DNA from: Holtermannia corniformis
Taxonomy: Eukaryota; Basidiomycota; Tremellomycetes; Holtermanniales
Direction: 5' to 3'
DNA length: 64,000 nucleotides
Assembly (NCBI GenBank): GCA_001599935.1
Contig: BCIJ01000003.1
Coordinates: 355,655 to 419,654, forward strand
Positions 43,211 to 55,100 of this stretch are shown here, in pieces. The first letter of the stretch is position 1; each line of letters begins with the position of its first letter. The notes below the pieces were generated by a model that saw only the letters and a list, made by a program, of their open reading frames with translations, searched no databases and was not told the DNA's origin. A program made the translations under genes and the position numbers.

Positions 43211-44090
43211 ATGAGGATCGAGTCGGTGATCAGGCCGTTGCTGTACAGCGCGACGATTGCACTGAGTATCGCGACGGCCGTGTCGTGTCTGCGCGTGCTG
43301 CAGAAGCGTGACGATGATATCGAGCAAGGCCAGGCGGCCGCTAGTAAACTCGGCAGTGAGTCGCCAACACTGGCTGACGCTGGGATCAAGCTGATCCCCT
43401 ACAGTCGCGCTCGAGATCAACACTGACGAGCTCGATCACCCCGGTGAAGCTCTGGCCGGCGCGTGCTTCTTTTCGTTTGTGCGTTATCGTGCTCCGACGT
43501 GAGCGCAGTGCTCACACGCAGCTAGCTCGTAACCCTCTTCTACGCCCTTCACTCTGCCTACAGAGGTTATCGCCTGCGCCAATCGTGTCCACAGTTCTAC
43601 TACACGCCGCCATTCTGGTACTTTCTCCTGCCCGTCGCCACTCTCTTCCTGCTCGGCACGGCCATCGCCACTACCGTCGTCGCCAAGACGAAACAAGCCA
43701 AGTTTACCGCAACGCTCGCGGGCGCACCGCTCCCGACCAGTCTCATCCTCCAGCAGGCACAACGGCTCGGCTTGGATCCAAAGTAGTACGTTGGGCCGTG
43801 GCACGCGCGCGGGGATGGCGCTGATGCGTCGTGATTAGCTGGGCAAAGGATTATGTCAGGCAAATGGCAATCCTCTCGTGGCCGACGTTTGCCGTCGTCT
43901 TGCTCGTGCGTCTCGGTGGCTGGTTATGGACGAGGCCGAGCTGACGCCAACGCAGCTGACGCTGTATACGCTGTACGAGACGCGCAAGGCCAAGCGCGTC
44001 GCTGCGTCTGGCATCCAGCCCGTCGTCTCGCATGCGTCTGCCTCGCCCATCCGCAAGACGCCGTCGGCAGAGCACGAGGCCAAGGTCTGA
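43211..44090 (+). CDS. Four-transmembrane protein, function unknown
   Basis: Five exons with introns of 49, 47, 53 and 50 nt, all GT-AG with CTGAC-like branch points, join in frame to 226 residues. I do not recognise the family. Predicted membrane segments are VIRPLLYSATIALSIATAV, ACFFSFLVTLFYALHSAY, FWYFLLPVATLFLLGTAIAT and ILSWPTFAVVLLLTLYTLY. The soluble loop after the first is acidic (RDDDIEQ, EINTDELDHPG) and the C terminus is basic and Ser/Ala-rich. Without the last intron the frame would stop at 43942-43944 and lose the basic tail; the spliced version is preferred because the donor GTGCGT and acceptor CGCAG are strong. It converges with the verprolin gene. Confidence 0.7.
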
Positions 44091-44275
44091 GTGGGGAGCG
44101 AGGGCCGAGGGTGCACGTGTACAGTTGTCCGGTAGTGCTTTTTAATCCTAATGCACCTTGTTCATAGTGTGCTGTATGCCTGCTTAGCTTCGAATCCGAT
44201 CCCACCACCGCTCGTCCGACCATTCGCATACGTCCTGTCGCCGTCAGTCCAGTCCACGCCAGACGCGCACTCGAC

Positions 44276-46452
44276 TCACTTTTTGCTTGGGATCCAGCGT
44301 CGTACTGGCGGGAACTCGACGCTCGTCGGGAACGTCAGGTTGCCACTCTGAGCCGGTGGGCTACCAGCTGCAACAACGTCAGCGTGTAAACTTTAGCCCC
44401 AGGGTGGACTCACCCCGGTTACCGTTCGCCGCGGGCGTGCTTGCCGTCGTCGTCGTTGCACCTCGGGGCGCCATACCGGGCGGTGGAGGTGGCGGGGCGA
44501 ACACGGTTCCTCTCGGCGCTGGCCTGTGTGGCGATTGGACTGGCGTGGACGGCGAGGATGGTGCCGGCGGGGCGATGGGAGGTGCGAGGCGCTGCAGCGC
44601 GTTAGTTTGATTTGCCACAGTATCGACGTAGTGCGCTGGACGTACAGGTGCTGTCGGTGGAGGCGGTGGCGGGGCTGGCGGTGCACTAGCCCTCTAACGA
44701 GACGTCAGTCTATGATGACCCGGGGGGGAGCAACATACCGCTGCGGGACTCGGTCCTGGCGGAGGTGGCGGCGGTGCCGCAGGGGGTCCATTCGCGCGCT
44801 GAGACTCGTCAGCTCCGACGGCTGACAGGCAGCAACATACAGCTGCAGGACTTGGCACGGGAGGTGGCGGTGGCGGAGCACTTGGTGGTCCTCCTGATCG
44901 CTAATAACACGTCAGTTCTCTACTTGGAATCAAGGCCAATTGCGACGAACCGCTGCTGGTGGCGGTGGTGGGGCAGGAGGCGCGGCGTTGCTCGATGCGC
45001 GCTGCGTATCATTAGCATTCGCCACACAACTGAAGCAGTAGGGTCACTGACAGCTCTGCCAGCCGCTAGCATTGCGGCTGCAGCGGGACTTTGCCCTCGA
45101 GGTAATGGTGGCGGCGCAGCATCTTCATCCGAGTCCACCCGCGGCGGTTGAGGCCTGGGCGGCGGTAATCTCGGCGGAGGCGGCGGTGAAGCGTTACTTG
45201 ACGCCCTCTGCGCGATTGATCAGCTCCTTGGACAGTTGTACATCAGCGATCACGCACAGCACGTCCAGCCGCGAGCATGGCGGCCGCAGCGGGGCTTTGA
45301 CCTCTTGGCAATGGTGGTGGCGCATCGTCCGCGTCGTCACTTTGCCGACGTGGGATTGGCGGTGCGGCGGGTGGGAGCTTGCGCGCAGGAGGGGCAGGCG
45401 AGGACGATGAGGGTCGCGAGGGGAGCGTTGGTGGTTGAAGTGAGGTTGGGCGTGGTGGCGGTGGCGGAGCTGGTGGGAGACGCTGTGATTGCCGGTCAGA
45501 TTGTGCTTGGTAGACTAGCGCAGCGGTCGTGACTCACAGAGGCTGTAGGAGGTGGTGGCGGGGTTGGTGCCGGCCGCTGTAGTTGTCAGTACGCTCAGAG
45601 TCGAACCGAGGGAGACCCACCGCAGGTGGAGCAGGTGACCTGCCTGGCAGCGCCGGTGGGACACGATTGGGCAAAGTCGGCGGTGCAGGAGATCTAGGCG
45701 GCGTCGCGGGTGGTCTGGGCGGTGGAGGAGGGATACCATGTGCAGCGCGGGCGGGAGGTAGAGGAGGCGGGGGTGGTGCTGACGGAGCAGACGACGTTGG
45801 GCGTGGCCGAGGGGGAGGCGCGCGAGGGGGAGCAGCAGCTCGACCTGGCGGAGGGGGCGGAGGCACAGGAGGGGCAGCTAAAGGTCTTCCTGGTGGTGGC
45901 GGAGGTGGTGGGGGCGGTGGTGCCGGTGCTGAGGATGTTGGTCGACCCGGCGGCGGTGGAGGAGCTCGAGGTGGTGCGCTTGGTGCCCGTGGTGCGGGCG
46001 GCGGAGTGGGCCGACTGGGTGCAGCCGAGCTAGACGGTCTTGGAATTGCTGGCGGTTTGCCAAGTGTCGAGCCGCCGCCTACGCCTATAGACACGAGCTG
46101 TCAGCTTGGCCACAAGACTGCATGAAGCCCGACGCACCGCCTTCACCCGTCTTCTTGAGCGTCGGAAAGCCACCAGCGAACAGACCACCGAGTTGCGGCG
46201 CCTGGGCCATCTGACTGACCTGCGCCGCACTCGCACCACCGCCTGTTGCTCTCCCTCCCCCTCCGCCGCCGCCGCCGCCGACCGAGACGGACGTCTTGCC
46301 GTCAATCATCGGTCCCGACTTGTCGACCGTGACGGCCTTTTTCAGCTGCTTGCCCGCTGCGTCCTCAGATTAGCATCTATTCGAAGGACTGCAAGTGGAG
46401 TGTAGCTGGCGGACGTACCCTGGATCTGGGCGAGGAGAGCGCCGGATGCCAT
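44276..46452 (-). CDS. VRP1: Verprolin / WASP-interacting protein
   Basis: The ATG at 46452 gives MASGALLAQIQ, an intron, then AGKQLKKAVTVDKSGPMIDG. Together these form a WH2 actin-binding motif (LLAQIQ...LKKAVTVDKS). A poly-Gly run and a second conserved block QLGGLFAGGFPTLKKTG follow. The remainder is almost entirely proline-rich with Ala, Arg and Ser, containing PPPPPP runs suited to profilin and SH3 binding. The C terminus ends SGNLTFPTSVEFPPVRRW then IPSKK, with the stop at 44276-44278; this is the expected position for the WASP-binding tail. Family knowledge: stabilises WASP/Las17 and promotes Arp2/3-dependent actin patches and endocytosis. The 3' half is unusual in consisting of several duplicated small exons. 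Confidence 0.88.
44646..45530 (-). repeat. Serially duplicated proline-rich exons inside verprolin
   Basis: Successive exons read on the minus strand are related to one another. 45052-45207 (156 nt) begins RASSNASPPPPP and ends RGQSPAAAAMLAAGRA. The preceding larger exon, ending at 45258, has the same RGQSPAAAAMLAAGRA end. 44951-45001 (51 nt) begins RASSNAAPPAPP. 44841-44900 (60 nt) encodes RSGGPPSAPPPPPPVPSPAA. 44739-44798 (60 nt) encodes RANGPPAAPPPPPPGPSPAA. 44646-44693 (48 nt) encodes RASAPPAPPPPPPTAP. The fully bounded ones are multiples of three, so they can be added, lost or skipped without a frameshift. Two adjacent introns share the donor-side word GTATGTTGCT. Confidence 0.8.
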
Positions 46453-46761
46453 GGTGGGCAACTACCGTCTGTGCTTGGGTCTTGGCAAGGGTTCGTGAGA
46501 CGATCTTGGGCTTTCCGAGTAGCTAGACCTCTCTGCTATCTATGTGATGCACTGGTTTCCTGCTGTTGATAGCTGCGTGGTCGTGTACGGTGCTGCAAAC
46601 AGGCCGGGGTCGTGCGGTGAAGGCAGCTGCGGATGAAGCCACGCGGTCCTAACTGGGTGGCGGCGTTACACTGAGCCACGTGGCATCACCACCAACGCGC
46701 CAGACAACGTCAGAACGGAGCTGAGCATCCCCTCGCTTGGCCTCGACTGTCACTGGCCAGC
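46453..46761. promoter_or_regulatory. Divergent promoter region between verprolin and the UPF0132-like gene
   Basis: These 309 bp separate two divergent start codons. I see no gene and no clear TATA box or repeat. Confidence 0.4.
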
Positions 46762-47653
46762 ATGAGTATCAACTTCTCACCATGTAGGTCGTTTAAATAC
46801 TGTGTACTGCATTGCCAAAGCTCACACCTGTACAGATCAGCCACCTCCCGACGTTCCATCGACCGATCCGCCGCCAGCTGGTACCAAGAAGAAGCAGAAG
46901 CGGCCATGGTTCCCTCGTGATGCAAGTAACTATGGCAACAGCTATCAGTCGGGTGGCACCGGTACAGGTGTGCTTGGCCTCTCCCTTCCTGTCTATCACA
47001 TCGCTAACGCCGCACGCTTCAGACCCTTCGCCGTCCAACCCTAGCTTTCTGACAAACGACCCGGAAGCTCAACCGTTCATCGGCTCGAGCAGTGGCGGCA
47101 ACGCAGGGGATGAACGGGCCAACGCGTACGAGACGCGGTTCGGGTGGCGAGTCGATGTCCTCGCTGGCTTGAGCTATGTCCTGGGTCCTGTCTCGGGTAG
47201 GTAGCGGCTACGCATCCTAGTTGGGACGCTGACATGGCACAGCTCTCGTCCTGTTGATCCTCGAGACGCAAAACGACTATGTCCGCTTCCATTGTCAGTC
47301 TCGACTTGGCATCGGACAAGGTATCAGACTGACCGATCACAGCGTACCAGTCCGCCCTCTTGACGACACCCATGATCCTGTTCTACCTCTTCATGCGACT
47401 GATCGGTCTCTGGGTCTGGCTTAGGTCAGTCACAACTCTGTCTTTGCCATCAACGATATCCCTCCGCCAAACGGACTCTCCTTTCTCTCGTCAAATCCGA
47501 GGCTGACAACCCAGATCCCTCCTCACATTCGGCATGGCCGTCTCGGCGCTCTTCATGGCGTTTAGAGCATACAAGGATGCAGACATCGGCCTCGCCAGGT
47601 TCTACCTACCTGTCATTGGCGAACTGGCCGAGCGCTGGGTCGGCGAGGAATAG
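46762..47653 (+). CDS. UPF0132/DUF4870 (Tic20-like) membrane protein
   Basis: Six exons give 199 residues, with introns of 52, 55, 46, 49 and 90 nt; the first exon is only 22 nt (MSINFSP plus one base). The N-terminal half is soluble, with Pro-rich and basic segments (GTKKKQKRPWFPRDASNYG). The C-terminal half has the family pattern: WRVDVLAGLSYVLGPVSALV, then LLILETQNDYVRFHSYQSAL, and further helices MILFYLFMRLIGLWVWLR and LLTFGMAVSALFMAF. The VRFH-x-x-QS motif after the second helix is the hallmark. The family is widespread but functionally uncharacterised. The start is chosen because it is the only nearby ATG that reaches the first acceptor in frame. Confidence 0.75.
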
Positions 47654-48096
47654 CGCTGTCTCGTGGACGGGGGTGGGCGTCGGGGAGTAGAGACGGTATT
47701 GTATGCATTCGACTTTGCCACCCACATTCCAGACCGGAGTGCAGCTACTGCCTATAGTCGAGCACTGCTAGCTGTCCCACCGCCCGACGTCGTGTTAGGC
47801 GACCTCGCTGACGCCGCGCAGTGCGCCGCAATGCCGGGTGCTGGTCGAGGGACCCGGAACCGAGCGCAAGGTCGCCAACCAGCACTCGCTGAACAGCGAG
47901 ATGACAGTGTCGACGAGCTGGTCGACGATGACTGGCGACCGCCCACTTTTGTAGATGTTGAATACACATTGCTATATCACATAAACTCGTTATGTACAAA
48001 ATGAGGAGAATCGGACGGTTTCGAGGCAAGTATGAACATAAATCGAGGGACGTAAATTCCCTGGAACTGATCAGTTGGGACATTCGTGTGTGTGAG
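47654..48096. other. Convergent intergenic region
   Basis: The 443 bp lie between two stop codons of opposite genes. No coding potential is convincing. An AT-richer block near 47950-48060 may contain the polyadenylation signals. Confidence 0.45.
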
Positions 48097-50109
48097 TCAC
48101 TCACCGCCGGAGCTACTCGTCCATCGCTGAAGTCGCAGGCAAGAGAGCAGTCTCTTGATCAGGACTGCTAGCAGAACTGCTCGCAGAGCTGTATACGCTT
48201 TCCTCCTGGGGCGAGAGCGATCAGTTACGAAATCATCACACGAGCCGACTGCCCGTAAACGACTCACGCGGGGTTGAAGCTCTAGCACGATGTACCCAAT
48301 GCGGAACTGGGGACCCGGGTAGCCATCGATCTCCTTGTTGAACCCGTCAGGGTGCGCATGCCGAACGAGGTGTGCATGCCCATGGAAACCGGTCGGCACG
48401 ACGAACAAGTAGATCAGATCGTCGGCGGGCAGCACCTTGCGTACGGCATTGATGTCCTTGCCGTCGATGTCGCCTGGACCACCCAATGCTGCGTGGAGCA
48501 GCAGGATGAGGCCTGCCTCGTTGAGCCGAACCAGACCATCGACGGCTGGCGTTCCCGCGACAGTCGTATAGAGTACATTGTTCTGCAGGCGGATCGGGTC
48601 ACTGAGCGAGATCGGCATGTCGCTTTGGTCGAGGCCTGGCGGGATGATAGAAAGCGTTTTATCAAGCGAGATGATGGTCGGACTCGTACGGGTCATGTGC
48701 AGGTAGATTAACGCTAGTGACTTGTACATGTCGTCCTTCACAGACTCGAGTCGGATGAAAGACGCAGCAAAGTCGCGGATCTCGTCGAAGGTTGGCTGGG
48801 CATCCCACATCCGGCCGTGTCCACCTGGATTGCTGCAGAGGAAGGCTTGCCGTAAGAGAGGGCTAGGGATCGTGAGAATGAAGCGAGGTCGATGCGCACG
48901 CCAAAAGTTGGTTTCCTTGGGGTCAGCTGCGACCCAGAGCAGCTCGTCAAAGTTCCACATGTCCACTACTGCATATTTGTGCCAGTAGCAGTACTCGATG
49001 ACTTGCGGCCAGTCAAGTTCGGGGTAGACCTGGGGTATGCGAATCATCATCTTCAAGTAGTCCTTGAGGTCTTGGTGGACGTTTGGATTCCCGTGTGAGT
49101 CGTAGGTCTTCTTTTGACCGGAGTTTCGTAGCGGTATACGGGGTGAAGGGCCAAGGATGTGGAACATTTCGATCCGTGTGTAATGGTCGGGTTGGATGGA
49201 AGGAGCGCCGTAACAGTCGCAGAGGTAACTGCGTCGGGTCACCATTGTTCCCATCAATGTCCACGCTGCACTTACCAGAGAGCCCTCATGTCAGCAGCGG
49301 ACCAATGCCCGACAGTGGAATACATAGCTCCAGAACGCTTCTCCCATTTGTAGAGCCGGTCAAAGGGAGGCGCAGTGACATACACTAGAGTGAAGCGTGA
49401 ATCGTGCTCTCTGTTGAAGTGTTCCGGTGGGGTGCGTGCGGCATCGATCTCATCTGCCAGAACGATGATCCTTGGACCCTTGGTAGCGAAATGGAACGAG
49501 CGATCGTTCATATTGAAATGCCGGACGCCAGTTGAGTCGAACATGAGGTACGTTCCGTCGAAGCTTGTCATGGCGACGGGTTGGCCGATAGACAGACACC
49601 TCACGAGGAGGTATCTCAAACATTCAGTCTTTCCTAGGCCGCGTTTCAGCCATCGCCAGTCAATTGATCAGGTGGGACTTGCCTGCGCCGGTCTGTCCAA
49701 AGATGACGGAAGCACGCTGGAAGTGTTCTGTGCCGTTTCTCACGCTATCGACTCTTTCCCACAGCAATTCGTACTCGTCCCGCACGAGCAGCGGGCCGAT
49801 TCCCCAAGGCGAAGTCGGATCCTTCAGTGTACGACCGGTCGCCACATGCCGCAGCTGCGGAACGGTTCCCGGTGATTCTGCAAAGTCATACAGATCCGGC
49901 TCGCCTTGCAGCACGGATGATCGCCTGACAGCCTTGTCGTCGAGGCGGAGTTCAATCTCCCGTTTCGCGGCATCGTAGTAGATATCAAACGTCACGATCG
50001 CCTTGTCGTTCAACCAATAGTCATTGTAGGTCTTGGTCGCCCATTCGGGTAGATCATCGTAGTACCGCGGGTCGGTGTATTGGTCGGTGTGTGCTCTCAC
50101 GGTGGTCAT
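48097..50109 (-). CDS. P-loop NTPase of a locally expanded fungal family, copy 1
   Basis: Three exons, 50109-49683, 49633-49276 and 49228-48097, give 638 residues. The N-terminal domain (ATKTYNDYWLNDKAIVTFDI) is followed by a short linker motif, GRTLKDPTSPWG, and LLVRDEYELLWERV. Next come a Walker A motif VIFGQTGAGKT split by the first intron and RYLLVRCLSIGQPVAM. TYLMFDSTGVRHF and a Walker B-like RIIVLADEID follow. The long C-terminal domain contains MFHILGPSPRIPL and FRIGYIVLE. The first intron has GC-AG borders (GCAAGT donor at 49682). The arrangement resembles the NTPase part of crinkler/RHS-type proteins common as multigene families in basidiomycetes, but that link is inference. The C-terminal 45 residues are basic and hydrophobic and are absent from the third copy. 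Confidence 0.75.
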
Positions 50110-50690
50110 CCTGACGACAGGAGAGTGTCTTGGTGGAATGGCCTGCAACGATAAAGAATCCCAAGTCGGTCTACGCACGGCCAGGTTGCCACTCGTGGAT
50201 TCACGTGGTCTGACCGTTACAGACCTAGCGCGCAAGCCTACAGTAGACCAGGCTCAGGGTCTTCCATCAAGGCCGATGCGCCAAGCTGGCGGAATGCGAC
50301 ATGGCCGTGTTCAGGGGTTCGTAGGTTGGCGATATTCCACTTCTGCGGGTGTCGCATGGGCAATGACAAATAACAAGAACTCGTAATAGACAAAGTGACT
50401 TGACTGAATTGAGGCGATCATACACTTAGTTAGCCCGAGCAACGTGGATATCTCTGGAAACCTGATCACCTGCGGCTTTTGATCACGCAGGTCCCTCATG
50501 TTCAGAGCTTGAAGGCACAGCACGTATCAGACTTCTTCTTTGTGAACCTGGTATGGAGTGGACTGACTGCGGGAGCGAGCCGTCTGACCGTTCTTTCGGG
50601 CGTTGCGACTTTCGCTGCGGCACCAGCTGGACCTCGGAAAGCAGAATCGGCGGTGTTGTCCGAGCGCTATAGCGAAAGCGGTCAGTCGAG
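50110..50690. other. Region between NTPase copy 1 and the decayed copy
   Basis: About 580 bp lie upstream of the copy 1 start codon and extend into the 3' remnant of the pseudogene. A minus-strand frame of about 70 codons at 50311-50523 shows no recognisable domain. It may be promoter sequence or further decayed coding DNA. Confidence 0.4.
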
Positions 50691-50699
50691 AGTCCAAAC

Positions 50700-51880
50700 A
50701 AGTTTGAGGCCAAGTCGGATGCCTTGACCCTTGATGTCGTGTCGGCCATTGATGATTGCTTGTAGCAGCGCCGTGATAGCACGGCCCGTTTTCGTTCACT
50801 TTGAACAGGCGTGCAAGCTCCTCGACCGATCCCGTCCCGTAAGCGGCGGCGTACAGCACTTCTTTGATCAAACGAGTCGCGGGATTGACTGAGATTGCGA
50901 GGTCATTCTGCGGGAGGCTGTGCGGTATAGTGGGAGCTGTCTGCAGAACGAGTAGACGGTGGGAGTCGAACGGGTAAAGCCAAAGTAGCTGAGCGCGAGT
51001 GCTTCGTACATGGCGCCGTTCACACCGCCCGACGACATAAGCTGCGACACAAAGTCGCGCATAGTCTCGAATTCTGCTTCTCGTATTCGTACAGCTGCCG
51101 AGTCTTGAGACCGGCGTGTATCGGGGCTCCCTCGGGGTGTTGCTGTTGTGAGGTCCTCGAACACTTCGGTTCAGTTGTACGTCCGACCGGCTTCTTTTTG
51201 ATCATCAGCAGCATAGATTGGTAAATGTCCTCGAGATCCAGAGGGACTCGCGAAGCACCGTTGGAGGTTTGTGTCTTGTTCATCCAATCGCATCGTAGTC
51301 GGAGAGGTGTAGGTGGGACGCGGGATGTGAGGTGTGTCGCAGTATTCGATAAGTCGTGTGGTACTACTGGAATCGAGTCGAGTCGAAGAACAGGTAGGCA
51401 CTCTGAGGATCCAGCGTCAAAGCGATGCGTTGGCCGACAGACACACCATTCACGAGGAAGTATCTCAGGCTGTCAGTTTTGCGAGACCCGCCCATCGTAA
51501 CCTGACCATCCCTGTGCACACGTTCGGAGAGATTCACCCACACCGGGCTATCCAAAGATGACAAAGTCACGATTTGCAACTTGCTTAGTCTTTCTAATCG
51601 TTCCAACCCTTGTCCACAAGTAGTGTACTTGTCTTATATAAGCAGAGGCGCGTCGGACCCCCAAGATGACGATTGGTTCTGAAGTGTATGACCTGTCGTT
51701 AGTCGCCGAAGCTGCGGAGCGCAAGGATCATCTGGCAGTTTCGCAATACCCGGCTCGCCCGTGGTCTTGCCTTCGAGCCAAAGTTGTATCTCTTGTTTCG
51801 ACTGGTCGAGATAGATGTCAAACGTCAGTTCTCATTCGACCAGTACAGTAGTCGGCATGCAAGCTTCCTGATCACAGGAA
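50700..51880 (-). pseudogene. Decayed P-loop NTPase, copy 2
   Basis: On the minus strand, fragments align in order with the intact copies but in different frames. TFDIYLDQSKQEIQLWL matches VTFDIYYDAAKREIELRL. QLRRLTTGHTLQNQSSSWG matches QLRHVATGRTLKDPTSPWG. SRKTDSLRYFLVNGVSVGQR then SAYLFFDST match the segment after Walker A. MRDFVSQLMSSGGVNGAMYE matches IRDFAASFIRLESVKDDMYK, and LYAAAYGTGSVEELARL matches LYTTVAGTPAVDGLVRL. A stop codon interrupts the LLVRDEY equivalent, the Walker A motif is degraded and the central region is shortened. The copy is therefore non-functional. Confidence 0.8.
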
Positions 51881-52156
51881 CGAGTCGGGATGAACAAAAA
51901 GCTCGGCAGTCGGTCTTCAGAGGGGGTTACAGCGGTATTGTCGGGATTGTGGCTGAGCCCAGGGGGCAGCTAGTAGCTCACTGCAGGCCTATATTACCCA
52001 GCATAGCAACGCGGTAACGACCGACCTTGGTTACTCTATACCATCATCGCCTTTGTATCAGCAAGCACTCGACTCTTGAATCGTGTTCAGGCCGTCGTAC
52101 GACTCAGCCGACTGATGATCATCAGCCTGGACGGTACCGACCGCTAGCGGGGCATC

Positions 52157-55100
52157 ATGGGTTTTCTGCGCTTCCTCCGCCCGGGCCACGCCGGGTCCGG
52201 GCTCACCCACGGCGCCGCGCTCGAGCCGCCGCAAACGCCAGAACCAGGGTCGTCGCGGGCAAGCACATCGCACCTCTCACCCAGTGCTACAGCAGGATCC
52301 TCAAGCTCACCGCGAGACTCTGACTCCGGCTCGGAACGCCTGAGCACCCGGCCCCGGCTCGAATCGGGCACCAGCTCAGTCTCGAGCAGAAAGGAAAAGG
52401 ATCGGCGGCAAAAACTGTTGGGGATCGGTCGACGGGAAAAGGACGTCAAGTCGATTCCGTACTCGACCTTTACGCCGCCAGCCTCGCGCGCGTCCGTCAC
52501 TTTGGACGATCACCGTCATGCGTCGATGCCAACCCCTGTCGCGGTTGCGCCAACTCCGCCGCGCGTCTCGTCGCACCTGGCACGCCCGCCAGTAGACACA
52601 TTGAGCACCGCACCGATTCAGATCCATCAAAGGACGTCTTCGATCCCTTCGGCCTTTGCGGACAAGGGAGCTAGTCTTGCGCAAGAGCCAAAGTCGACAG
52701 AGTTCTTGGGCTCGCTCGACTTTGGCTCGCCCTTGGTCCATGACCAAGGCGGCATGCGCTTTTCTGCACTGTTTGCAGAAGCCACTCGCACACCAGAGCA
52801 GTCGAAAGTGCCACGCGCTCCTGTCCAACCCGAGCCGGCAACAGGTTCCTCGTCTTTGGCCGTTCCGCTGCGGACAGACGTCACACCAGACTCGTCAAAG
52901 GCGCACTCGAGGCGCGGCAGTGGTGTCAGCATGGATCTTGGGTGGAGCTTTGGCAACTCGCGCCGTACGTCGGATGTCGGAAGCCGGCCGTCCTCGCCGT
53001 TCTGGGCCGGTAACAAGGGCAAGGGCAAGGAGGAGGCGCCGGAAGACGACAAGCACAAGAAGGACGCTGTTCACGAAGAAAAGGAGCACAAGGCGTTCTG
53101 GAAGGTCCGTCACAGGCGGCAGTCGAAAGGCGAGGAGGCAGAGGAGAAGGTCGAGGTGAGTGGATGGCAGCCTTAGGACTCTACTGACATGGCAGGCGAC
53201 CTCACCACTGGCACACGAGATCAAGCCGAGGCAGCGAGAGCATTCGGACAAACCCAAGCTTCGTCGGCCATCGTCGCACGTGTGGCCTTCGTTTGCCAAA
53301 GTCCGCAGTCACTCGTATCACCCGGGCGATCTCGACGGCTCGGCGCTGGACACAAACGAGTCGGCGGTAGACGACGGCTCGTTTCAGCTCAAGAGCTTTC
53401 GTCATGTCTCGAGTGCGAGTGTATCGCTACCCACTGCTGTCGATCAGGCGCGCAGTGTCAGCCCAAACAAGACTCTACTCGAGACGCCGCCGCTCGCACG
53501 GCCCCGTCTCTCGCGTCCTCCTAGTGTCGCGGGGTCTTTTGCAAGCGTCGACGATGGCTACCAACCAGCTCGCGTCAGTGTCGCTGCGTTCCGCAAAGGC
53601 CTCCGAGCCAACTCTTTCGTGGCGCTCGACAAGGACGGTGCCGATAGTACGCGCGGCAGTGTGGCTGCGACTGCGCCGGCTGCTGCGTCGGGTGTTGGTC
53701 CAGACGACGAGCTGCCTCTGTCATTCCTCGCGGGCGATCGGTTCAAGCAGAAACAGATCAAGCGTCCGTCGCGACCCACAACACTTGCGCCGACTGCGAA
53801 CTCTACGCCCCCGCCACCATCAAGCTTTGCGCGCCGCGGCACCAGTCCTCTGCGTAGCGACGAGTCGACCGAGCAGCTGGGGTTGTCGATCCAACGTCCT
53901 CGATCCGTCACCAAATTGGAAGACGCGAGCAAGGGCTTTGTCGTGATCAGCCGGACTATGTCCAGGACCGACTTGGCCGAATCACCTGGCGCGAGGTCAC
54001 ATTCGCCATCGCCCGAACGACGCCACTCGGAGGCGCAGGAGATTTTGGCGTCGGGTTCGGATGATCACTGCACTTCGCCACTTGAACTGCAAGCAGACGA
54101 GCGGCGGTCGTTGATGGCCAATCTGCAAGCGCCTCGACCTGTGCCTATTCCCTCGCCGTCTGTCCCGCCAACATCGCCACCGGTCGAGACGCTGCGCCCG
54201 ACATCATTCTTTGAAGAGCCTTTCAAGTTGATCTCGAGTCTGATCGGATACGATGACGAGCCACGGATCCCGACGCCGCCACCGCACTCGGACGATGGGT
54301 ATGGTGAGCCAGAGGATGAGTCGGAGCGCGTCTCTGCTCGGAAGAGCCCGCCCGCCGGACTCGACTTGGAAGGACTTCACCTGCCTCTACCGCCATATGC
54401 AATGCCTGAAGACGGCGAAGCCAGCCCGAGATCCTCCATCGGTCGAGGACCCGGTCCGCGTCCGTCGCTGCACGCGCGCTTGGCTAGTGCGACCAGTTTG
54501 GCAGGATTGACCAGCCCTCCTGCGTCTTCCCCAGTAGAACCCAAGCCGGCCAGTCTTCTGTCCCCAGTGCAACTCAAGCCTCTTGCTCAACGCAGAGACT
54601 CGCATGAAGCGCAATGGAACAGACCGCCAGTGCGGCCAAAGGCTAGCGTCTCGAGCTTGCAATCTGCCAAGAAGGGTCGTGGGAACGCGGATGCCTGGGG
54701 TGACAGCTCGTCGGAAGAGGAAGCGCCGCCGAAACGTCGGCCGGTGGCGTCAACTACTCCAAAGACGGCGACTGCACCGCTGCCGAGGTCGTCACTTGGG
54801 AATCTCCGTGGCGCCTCTGCTAGCTCGGCGGCGTTGCTGCCGTCACAAACGGCAGGTCCGCGACGTGCTCTGCTCAAGAAGCCCGTCGAATCAAGCGACG
54901 AGTCTGACAGTGGCTCGTCGTCGAGCTCGGATGAGCCGCTCCAACAAGTCAAGCAAAAGGCCTCGCAGTCTTCTCTGCATGCCAACACTTTGTCGTCCCA
55001 GCTAGCACCCCGGCGGCCGTCTGTGCCAGCATCGCGTCCCTCGTTCTCCACCACTCGCACCTTGCCCGCAGCGGCACCACCCCTTCCCTCGCCCAGCGCC

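Noticed and set aside
45583..46125. A long plus-strand open frame encoding a Gly/Ala/Arg-rich protein of about 180 residues
   Set aside because: It is the complement of the proline-rich verprolin exons; CCN proline codons read as GGN glycine on the other strand.
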